A stretch of DNA of 64,000 nucleotides from Nomia melanderi (taxonomy: Eukaryota > Arthropoda > Insecta > Hymenoptera > Halictidae): contig NC_134999.1 in the NCBI RefSeq assembly GCF_051020985.1, forward strand, positions 28,181,160 to 28,245,159, written 5' to 3'. Below are positions 49,701 to 61,700 of this stretch, one piece after another. Position 1 is the first letter of the stretch, and each line of letters begins with the position of its first letter. The notes beneath the pieces were generated by a model. It did no database searches, was not told the DNA's origin, and worked only from the letters and a program-made list of their open reading frames with translations. The position numbers were made by a program, and so were the translations under genes.

Positions 49701-52700
49701 CAGTACACCTGATTCATTTTATTTAAAAAAGTCAGTTGTTCAGTGAAAATAAAAAATGCCTTTAATTGAAAAGTCAATGTGATTTTTTAGAATAGTATAC
49801 AGTACGTTAAATGATATTGTTAATAATATTATTATACTTAAGATTACGTTAATCCTTACTATTTACTATATTATAATTAAATTTGTCGTATTAAACAAAA
49901 AATGTGTACCTATAAAAATTGCTATAAATATCTTTCTATGTATTAAACAAAATTATTGACATATTTTCAGTGAGAATATTAAAATTCAAAGTAATTTCAA
50001 GAACACAATGCTGTAAACACTTGAAAATAGCAACATTACAAATAAAATTCGATTTGAAAAGTTTGAAATTAGCTTTAATTTTCTAAATCAAGTAAAAGAT
50101 TTTTCGATTTCATATTCAATTCAACAAGTTAAATTGTTCATAAATTACTTTTTTACCATTCCATTATGCATGCCTCAAAAAACATATATGCAATTACGAT
50201 GATAAATTTTTCTGTACATTCTCAAAAATGGACTTAATCAAATTCACACATAAATCAAAATCTGTAAACACAGTGTTTAGTCATTCTAACCAAATTTTGT
50301 AAATTCGGCTGTAACAAAATTGTTACCTTCCTTTGCTTCTATCGATAAAACAGGAACGAGTGACTTGCGAACGAAACAAACTTAATATTGTATTCATTTT
50401 CTTTAATAATTATGACATTTAAAATAAATCGTGTGATCATATTGAAAAAGTATAGTAAAATTTTATTTTTTTGTTTCTCGTGTTCATTCTCAAAAGAAAA
50501 TTTTGATTAAGCTTTTATACTTAACACTTTTATTATCGCATAAATATATGCACTTTTATATTTAACGCGAAAAAAACAAATGAAATTTTTATGTACTAGT
50601 ATTATTCAAAATATGAATTGAATATAATTGAATATAATTTAATATAACTAATAAAAGTATTGGTAATGCGTTGCAATTTGCAATCACAATGAAGATCGTT
50701 TATCGGAGAAAAATAAATACTAAGAAATACTTTGAAGTCAATTATTCCAATTAAATTATTGAACACAAATTTCTAGGCTGGAAGAAAATCAAATAAAAAT
50801 GACCAAACTCTCCTGAAAGCAAATAAAAATAAAAAGTCGACGAACTGCACCCTTTCCTGCTGTATTTTAGATAAATAAATCAATTCCCTAACCACAACAG
50901 TAGTTTCTGTGTCTTAAACCAAAATAAAATAAAAGGAAAAGATAATACATAGTAAGCATACCTGGTAAATCTGCATCACCGTTCTCTTCAGCAGCTGCAA
51001 GCTTAGCAAAGTCTAAAAAAATGGCCAAACGAAAAGATAAAAGCATGCGGTCAACAATGAGGTATAATAACTAAAGGTCATTAATATCTAAAAGAACGTG
51101 AAGAGTTATTTAACAACAGAAAAAATAGTGCTGGAAAGATAACACTCTAAACTAGAATTTTCTAGTTGGGTAAACTGTTACGAAAATTAACGAACACAGG
51201 AAGAAAATTTGAAATACCAAACGTTCAGTCGGATCTTACCCATCGGTGAAAACATAAAGTTACAATACATAGAAAAAACGTGAAATACCATGCCAGATTG
51301 TAATAGAGAATGAACGTTTCGTGTTTATATAGAGGATGTGGAATGTGTGCACGTGATGCACTGTGTTCAATTATAGGTGTAGAAATAAAATGCAACATAA
51401 AATGTTGAATAGTGATGACCCATTACAATTGTCTGTGTACCCAGCACGAAAGCATGAAATATTATTTTACTAAATTCTAACTATAAGCTAGCAGGGTGTC
51501 CACTCCTATTTCATTTTGTAATATTAGTAAATACTTTTTTCTCATAAGAATTTCTGATTTGTTACAAAAATTATTAAGTTTTAGAAACATAGTGAATATT
51601 AGAATAAACTAATGAATGAAAATAAAACTAAAAGTGTAGTGTAGAATTGGGATAATAATATCTAGTTTTATACTGTTGTAATGTCTAGTGTTAGCTTATC
51701 TTACTATGATTCTAAAACTATAGAATCTAATACTAATTAAAAACCATACATTTCTAATTTAATAATAATTTTAAAAATCGTATCAAGATAGAATTGATTG
51801 AATAAACGTTTATAATAATAACTAATGTAAATAATATTTCTCTTAAAACTTTTATACACGACTATTACTTGCTTTTCATATTCTTATTCTTATATAATTT
51901 TAATCAGTTCAAATATTAATGAAATCGAATAAAGTAAATTCAATAAATAGTGTTGAATTTATTTTTGCAACTAGAATATTAATTAATTTTTCATATTTCT
52001 TAGAGATTTAACTATCACTTTTTAGTCTTTTTTGATACTTCTATTTTCTGTATTTTCAAATACTTATTGAAAAAAGAATTTTTGTATTCGAATGTTATGC
52101 GGAGATTGTAAAAGATCATATCAGGGACTGCTGCTTCCTGTAAAGGACAATCAGGTTCTAAAAATATATGACTGCTTACAAGAAAAGGATTTGAAAAGTT
52201 AATACGCTTTGTTAAATGAATTACACCTTAAGTCAAAAGATTTTACGAGACATTTAAAAATTATTGTATTTTTCTTTTATGAGGAAAATTTATTTTCTTT
52301 TATTATTACGCTTTTAATTTTACATCCTTTATCCTTTGTTATCCCCGTTGGTAAAGCAGAAACTAATAAACGAATAAGAAAGTAACCAAATATGATAGAA
52401 AATGTTTATTTTTTCAATTATTTCAGTCACTCGTAAGTCTCATAAACAATATTTAACTTTCTAAACCAAAACTGATTATCTTCTTTTCACCTAGACATTT
52501 ATTAGAATAAGTGACGTATTTCCATTGTAAATTTCGTTCCTCTGACTCAACAGTGAAATAAAGTAAGACAAACCGAGTGACCAGCATATAATAAACTTGG
52601 AACACAGTTATATCTAGACATTTTATACGTCTATTCATTACATCACAGTGTACTGATCTGTTTAAATGTCTAAATAAGTAAACACTTCACTTCAACACTA

Positions 52701-55700
52701 ATTTAATGTATCCCCTGAACAGAAAACTTTCTATAGTGATTTCACGTTAAATATACGACGTACGAAATTAAAATCAAAAGATTAATAAAATTATATCAAA
52801 ATAAAATCGTAAATCGTATTATAATCTATATAAGTATTCAAAAGCTGCAGTTTCTAAGCGATCATAAAACCGAGATTCAAGTTTTCTATTGTGCGACTCC
52901 TTATCCTGTTAATAACAATATCTGATAGTAATATTTTTATTTTTTTCTAACTGAACATCTAAACTGAAGAAAAAGAAAATATATAATAAAGAAAAATGTT
53001 ACCCACATTACAATATTTGGACACTGAAACACAAACCGCTTTCAAACAAATATAGGATTCATTTAAATCTACAGAATATTCACGTAATTGTTACTACGTG
53101 TAACCCCTTGCCATACGATTTCCTTCGCAATATAACTCGACCAATTTTATTATCGATCAATTCTATTGTCAATAATCTGCAAGAAATGCAAAGAAGTGTT
53201 TCATTTACTATAAATACACATTAACTTCGAAGGTAAAATATTGAAAATAGCAAAACAGTGTTTTGCTCTGATCCAGAGTCTTACTTGTTATTATAAAGGA
53301 AGAGGTTCACCGCAACTTGAAGTGTGATTCATTAACAAAAGCGTATTTCGTATTCCAGATCTCTAATTGTCAATGTATAACACATTCACGCTGGGACATG
53401 TTTCTATATGTTTAATCATACATCACAATAATAAAATTTGTAAAGCTAATGTTGAAATACGTTCTTTTGTTATATCTCCAGTTATGTGGCTTTAATTGCT
53501 AATTGTAGGTAAACGTAAATAAATAATTTGATACATAACTTATTTACTAACATTGATTTATTTTAATGTTATAAATCAGCCGTGTACCACAAATGGTATA
53601 TACCGGCGTGAACGTGTTAACTAGTTAACTGCGTTTGACGAGTATACACGTCTTCTTTAAGCTTGGAATGATACTAATCCTTTCAACGATGAATTCTTTA
53701 TTTTTTCAAATAAACGTGTAATTCTTTGTTTCACTTTGGTTTTTCATTAAAATATATCTTAGATGCATTTGTCCTGCGTTTGACGAGTATACACTTCATT
53801 TCTTTCATTTTATTTATCTCTCGTAAAACAAGAGATTTTTCAAACTAAATTCCACAGTTAACAGCGTAATTATTTACAACTCTGATTCCTCGCCGATTTG
53901 ATTGACCTTGAAATATGTTGTCAAAATCATCATTCTAAACAAATTTTTTCTATGCACGTTTGCTTCATAACTTTTGAATTAATACTCACTGTCAAAAGTT
54001 CTGGGTGTACATAACAATGACCTTAATAATATATGGTAAGATCAAGATCATACGAGGTTCATCCTTTTCGTAAATGAGTACAGAAGCTCCCTACTTTCGG
54101 ACATATTTTTACAAATATTTAGAAAAACAAGGCCGAACAGCGGTAACATACGTAGAAAAAAGTTCAGAATCAGTCCTCCACAACATATTTCAAAGACATC
54201 TAAATTAAGGAATCAGTGTTGTAAATAATTATCGTTAACAAGTTAATGAGCATCAAAATCCTCCAGAAATCAGCCTACATAATCATCAATGAGTATAGAC
54301 ACCCTATGTACAGAACAAATAAGAGAAAATAATCTGATCCATTGATTCGCTGACCCTCGCATGAAAAGCATGCGTTCCGAAACTTTCAACCGTACCCAAT
54401 CATGTTGATCGTGAAATCGAAGTAACGAGATTCGCTACTAGGCTTCGCAGTCGCGGATAAGTGTAATCCGGTAAAAATTGCTACCAGCTGAAGCATTGAT
54501 ACTGTACCTAGAGCAATCTGGGGAATGTGCGGTTTTATTTCCGCCGGTTTCAAATCGGTCGCCAAAGGAGTGCTAGGACCGTTTACGAGGACAGAGCCCA
54601 GATAGTTTAGCAACTTTTGCGCACGATTCCGACTCGGCTGGAATTGGAACAGCTGCGGATTTTCGTCGATGAAATACGTGTCCACCTTTCCGTTGAGGAA
54701 CTTCTGGTTCTCCAACACGTTCAACAGGAATGGAATATTCGTTTTGACACCGCGAACACGGAACTCGCGAAGAGCGCGATTCATTTTCGCGCAGGATGAC
54801 TGCAAGTCACCTGCGTGGGCTATCACCTGTAATAAAATGAAAATGTTGGAATGAAAATATAAATCATTTTTGTGTTAACCCCTTGTCCTATGATTTCTTT
54901 GTCAACTGTGATCGATACAATTAAGTACTTTATTATTATTGATTTATTGATTTATTGAACAGAAGAGTGGAATTCTAGGCATATCCTACGTGTTTGTTTG
55001 CTGTGAAGTGTAATAGTTGATAACAGGAAAATAATATTTAATTTGAATTTAAAAGAATTGAGATGTATTTATTTTTTTTATTGTATATTTTAAGTTGCGT
55101 CAACCTCATTAGGTCATTGGCAACTACTTTAAATAATGCAGATGATTATTTATGTATATTATTGTATTGTGTATTCCTTAGTTTTCTTCATTCTCTTTGG
55201 TATTTAATGCATGAGGTGATTGTGTGGTCAATTGAGCTCACTGTTTGTTGTATTCCATTTGAAATCTTCAACGCAAGTGTGACACGATGTTATAGGACAC
55301 GGGGTTAAATGAACTTTATATCTATCATTCTATTTCATACAGTTTGTGTACAATATTTTTCTGTAGTAATGAACATTTATAAATAATAGATAGACAATTT
55401 TCAAAGTTGAAAGTTTGAGTCTGTTTGTTATAATTAAATTTCTGAAGATTTGAAGTGGACAAAGGAAATTCATTTTTGGACTTGTGCTTAATGTATAAAA
55501 TCTACAATAGTTGTTTATAAACTATGAAATTAATAAAAACAATAACCATTTTAATTTAAATTCGAAATAATCATTTGTAGACATTTAAACTTAAAAATAA
55601 CGTTAAAGTTAAATGTTAAAAATTAACATTTTATTATAATTTACTGTACCTTGACAAGAAGGGAATCATAGTAAGGTGAAATAATCGCTCCACCAAATGC

Positions 55701-58700
55701 AGACGCACCGTCCAATCGGATACCCATACCTTCACCGGAACGGAACACTTCGATTCTTCCAGTATCCGGCTGGAAGTTCTTCGCAGGATCTTCTGTGGTT
55801 ACACGACACTGTATAGCGGAACCTTGAGGATGGATTTTCTCCTGCGTCATTCCTAGCTCAGGTAACGTGATACCCTCGGCAATACGAATCTGAGACTGTA
55901 CCAAATCGATTCTGAAAAAGTTATCTTGAATTAATTAAAAAAAATTATCATGATATACCTTGAATTTAACCTTTTGTAGTCTAAATTACTGTAAATAATT
56001 TATACAGTTTTTGAATAAACCAAATCTATGTAAATATTTACAACTTGAGTTTATGTAATATTAACACAATTAAATATTGTTCTGAACAAAATCTGATTTT
56101 TTAATTTTGTTTCAAGTTGCTCTTTGTAGTATGTATATTTGATTAGTGTTTTTATTCTCGTCTATGGGACTATGAAAGGTTAGTAGAATTGAATATACAG
56201 GGTGTTTTTATAGAATTGAATATTCAATGTGATTTTATATATAAAAAAATAAGAAAAAATATAAAATAACATTTCTTCATATGATACTTGGTTTTTGAGA
56301 TAATTTTGCTCCAAGATTTATCGAGTGAGCATGTTATTGAATAAAAATTAGCTAATAAGTTTGTTTATAATTTAAGATTTTCTCTTCCTGTAATTATAAA
56401 TGTATGTGTGATAAACACATTTGAAATTGATTATCTTGGATATAAAGTTTTGTATGAGAAAAATTTTATTCTATGTTTCTGACTGATTTTTTCATGTGGA
56501 TTTACTTCCATCTTGATTATTCCATGATTCAGGAAGCATTCTGTATAAACATTCAAAGATGACATTCAATTCTGAACCACGAAAACAAATTTCAACGTAT
56601 TCCAATGTTTTTCTGTTTCGTATTAAAATTCTAACAATTTTCTATATGTATCAAAGTAAATGACAGCACTACAATTTTATTTATATCAAACATAATACCA
56701 TTATCTCTTAACGAAGAGAATCCATGAAGTGTTTGAGACTCCAGCTCGGCAGTTAAGAGTTAATAGTAATAATTGGTAATCTCGCCAATTTAATTTCAAC
56801 TGACTGATTCAAATAGAGAGTAAGAGGTGTTTGTTGACTTGTATCGTACAATTTACATTACAAAGGATTGGCGCAATAAAGCTGACCTCAGAAAAGTAAT
56901 AATACTTATTCTTTCGTTCTATTATATTAACTATAATAAACATTCAAAATTATCACAATCATATCATTCTATTATGAAATTAAATATAATAACAATTAAC
57001 AATAAAAATATTAAAAGTTCGAAAGTACTTTAAATTATCATACACGAATAATACTTGTGTTTGCTCAATTACAAATAAATTTGTATGTAATAAAAAAAAT
57101 ATTTAGTTTTAAAGCAGTTAAGTTATTAATATCTATTTATACATGTGTGTAATCCGTTTGCCTTTACACGAAATCAATTTTCAGAATGAGAATATTTTCT
57201 TACCCGGTAATTTCTTCCGTCACTGTGTGCTCAACTTGAAGCCTGGCGTTAACTTCAATGAAGTAGAAGTTTCCGGACTCGTCGGCCAAAAATTCGACAG
57301 TACCTGCGTTCGAATAACCAACGTGTTTCGCCAGTTTTACGGCATAGTCGGTCATCTTATTTCTTACTTTAACATCTAGGAGCGGTGCAGGAGCAATTTC
57401 CACGACCTACAAATTTTCATCGTAATTATTCGACAAATCACCAACAGGAGAGTTGAATAGGGGTCTGAAAGAAGAGAGTATTTATATTACATCGTATAAA
57501 AGTTCCTGGGAAATGTAAAAACGATTTACTGCTCATCATAATTAAAAACTTGACAGAAAGTTATTCACTGATTGTAAATTTAAAAATGGGTATAAAAATG
57601 ACTGTCTCTGACGATTTTTAAAACCTTTTTTCCTAAAAGAGTAAAAACAAAAAAAAAGGTTTCCTAATACGAGTAAAAACCATTTATTGTCCATCGTAAT
57701 TAAAGAAATTGAAAAATAAATAATTCTTGATAAAAGAAAATTATTCACTGATTGTAAATTTAAAATTGGATATAGAAACGACTGTTTTTGACGATTTTTG
57801 AAAGTTTATTTTAAAGAAAAATTTCTTAAGACATTTGTGACCAACGCTTTTCTTCTAGACACCTATGTAATCGGTCAATGTTCTATTTTTCATGACAGAT
57901 GAAAGACCTTCACTCTGGAAAATATTCCAGCTCCAGATTGCCCATATCAATCTTTTACGATGCTTTGTCAAATACGTCAGCCTACAAGATTTTATTACAT
58001 CTGTTTTTCTACCGTACTATGCTACAGAGTTTCGCGTTCTTGGCCTCGTTTTGAGAGAAATACGAACGTGAAAATGGTTCAGGGGAACGCGGACGATGGT
58101 AAAACACTAGTATACATGACCTTGAAGAAATTTGAATCGAAATAAACTAATATTCAGATTATTTATTGATGATTATATAATTCAGTGTACAGTTAAAATG
58201 AATTGAAAGTGAAAAACTAAGACTTAAATTAATTAAACTATGCAGCCATAAACAGATAGAACACGTATTTCGTATATGTTGTTACTTTCTAGAAAATTTC
58301 AAAAATTTCGTACATTTCCCTGAAATATTACAAACAAATTTTTCTTTCTCTACAGACATATAAGTTCAACCCATAAAAAGATTTGTTATGATAAGATGTT
58401 AGAAACCAATTATGAAAGTGCACAATGCAGTATGATATGATATAATATTAAATAATATAATACAGATACAAAAGGAAATTCGAAAGAGTCAAAAACAAGA
58501 TATTAAAATATCGATATACAAAATGAGTTTATTATAGTACAATGTGCATATGTCAGTCACGTAAGTTTAGTTCAGGCACTTCACAAAGTGTAGAAGAAAT
58601 GAATATATGATTCTTTAAAATTCTTAATGAGCACGTGGTGTTTTAGTAATATAAACTGAGAGGACCAGCGAGCAGCTAGCTGATAAGTTTCTATACAAAG

Positions 58701-61700
58701 AGTAACTATACCGTAGTTCGTCGTCATGTAAGTATCAATAGCTCCAAACAAGGGACGTTAACATAAGGTTAATATAAAATAATAATTAAATATAATAACG
58801 ATAATAATAATAGTTATTAATACTTGGTTTTCACTTCACAACCTACACACGTAAAAATAAAATAAATATTATAAAAAAATAAAAAAAACTGATAACTAAT
58901 ATCTCCAAATTTGCATTTGAAATATTCTTGAACAAAAATTTAACAACAAAGTTTTAGCGATTTAATATTTTTGCTAACAGAAATGTTTATGAGGAACGAT
59001 TGAATTAAATATTTCCATTTTTGGATTCGCAAATTTAATGAAAATAATAATCGTTAATTTTTCTATAAATTGTTTGGTATTTTCCTAATAGATGATTTGG
59101 TGTTGCTTCATCGTCTAATTAATGAAGTTTTGTTTCATCACATTTGGTCGTATAACTTTATATTTGTTATATTTATTCTTCAAAGTGATATTTTAAACTA
59201 GATAAATAAATAAACTAGATAACATATGGATGCTGTAATACTATATTTTATATAGTACAATATGCAAATAATAAAGAAATAGATAATTGTAAAGTATGAA
59301 TAGATGACTTTTATTGTCACGGGCACTGACCTTTTGATGACGACGCTGTACGGAACAATCACGTTCGTAAAGATGGACAACATTGCCAGCATTGTCACCC
59401 AACAATTGAACCTCGATGTGTCTTGGTCTCTCAATGAACTTCTCAATGAACATGGCTCCGTTCCCGAAAGCAGCTGCCGCTTCCGACATTGCACGTTCAA
59501 ACATTTCTCGGACTTCTTCCATCTGTCTTACAACTCTCATTCCTGAAAAATCAACACCATAACTAATAGTCTTTATCTACTGCGTTACAGAATGAAACAA
59601 AATTTCCATTTTATTAACCCTTTGCACTCGAGTGTCACGCTGAAGATGATGTTATGATAATACTATGATAATAGTGAATAAAATAAATATATTAGATTGA
59701 ATCCTGCCACTGTAAATTACTTTAATTCATTTCCCCAAAAATAAATACTAGTTTACACCCAACAACACTGAAAATGAACCGAGTACAAAGGATTAAATTA
59801 TAGAAATTGGGATATTTTATTTGAATCGAGGTACAGTAACATCAGATGCAACAATGGAGTTCCACAACAATACTATTAACATGAAAATAATCTACTTATG
59901 ACGTTTCGTATCACAATTACCATAAATGTAAAAACATGCAGGTAAATATCAACACACGTAATTTTGTCATTTTGATAAGAAATTATGTATTCATATTCAA
60001 ATCACTTTATCTGTCATACAGTTACTTGTAGTATTAATTTTCTTTGAAAAATATCTATGTTTAAATTCGAAACACGTATTAAAATTTATAAGAAAAACTG
60101 TTAATTGGTAGTACGTAAAACTATAAGAAGTTAATCATAAATTGAAAATTACGTAATAAAGATTATACTAATATACTTCACCGACAGATTTACAAGGGAC
60201 AGATTTACACGTAATAAAAATTGATTTTTTGAATTCTAGTAACCGTATGTTATATTTCATTGTTAAAAATGTCATCTAGGTTTATTTCGATAGGATCTAA
60301 CATATTATTAATTAATTTCGATGTTTGATGTTATCACCTCTGCCGCCTCCACCGTAAGCAGCTTTGAAAATGACCGGAAGTCCATGTTTCATACAAAACT
60401 CTACCGCTTCATCGGACGAGGTCACTGGTCCATCTGTTCCCGGAACGATCGGTACCCCAGCTTCTATAGCGGCTTGTCTTGCAGCAACCTGATTTGTTGG
60501 AGATATAATGTCAACTTTACCAAATCAGATTTTTCCCATTGAAATATTAATACAAATGTAAATTTAAGTTTACAAAAGAATCTTACTTCACTAAAACATT
60601 ATTTTTTAATAGGGCAACTATGGGGTCAAAATGAATCTGCAGATGTCATATGAAGATTAAACCCTAAAGTATAATCGTTTGCAGACGAGGATTTTTCAAA
60701 GAATCCCAAAGTTCTAACAGAGAGAATTAAATTATATGTTTAACTTTGAAGTAATAGAGAAAAAGAAAACTATAATCCAATCTTCTGTTATATGAATTGA
60801 ATTATTTCTTTGTTACTTCGTATTCTAAATATGAAAGGCAGACATCACTAAAATGTCGACATTCCTCTTCAAAGGGATAAAGAGGATAAGGATATAAATA
60901 AACATATTCATACACTACACGATAAGAATTTTAAATAGTTTAATTAAATTTTAATGAAACGCAGGTAATGTGCTAGACCGTAATTTCTCTGCAATTTTTC
61001 GAAAAAACTAACAGATTTAATTTCTGTTGCTAATTGCAGTAGCTTCCTTTATTTACAAGAAAATAAGAATTATTAGAATGAATTAATATTAATTCGAATA
61101 ATTCTATTAATAATCTATTAACCAGTTAACTGCATTCGACAAGTACACACGTTATCCTGAAGCTTGAGATGATACTAATTCTTTCAACGATGAATTCTTC
61201 TGTATTTTGCTTTAGTTTTTCATTAAAGTATATGCTCTAGCTACATTGGTCCTGCGTTTGAGGAATACGCTAATAGTCTATAAATATTAAGTTAATAGTA
61301 ATCTATAATATTATTATTAATTCTAAATATCCTGTTTATACGCATAATCTCATTAGAAATTTTATTAATACCATTAATTTCGTTACAAAAATAATTTCCT
61401 AAAAATACAATTTGAAAAAGAAATTATACCTTGTCACCCATCTGTTGCACGACTTTAGGGCTGGGACCAATGAATCTGATTCCAGCGTTGATAACAGCTT
61501 GCGCAAAATCTGATCTCTCAGACAGGAAACCGTAACCCGGATGGATGGCATCGACGTCGTTCTCCTTTGCAACTTTTATGATTTCAGGAATATTCAGGTA
61601 AGCTTGAACAGGTGGCAGCCCTCTGCCGACCATGTAAGCCTCGTCGGCTTTTTGCCTGTGCATTTGCATTTTGTCTTGCTCTGAATACACCGCCACCGAA

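Noticed and set aside
54386..54507. Extension of PC exon F by about 40 codons past its donor
   Set aside because: The residues do not match the PC family, and frame continuity to exon G or H requires splicing at 54508/54507.
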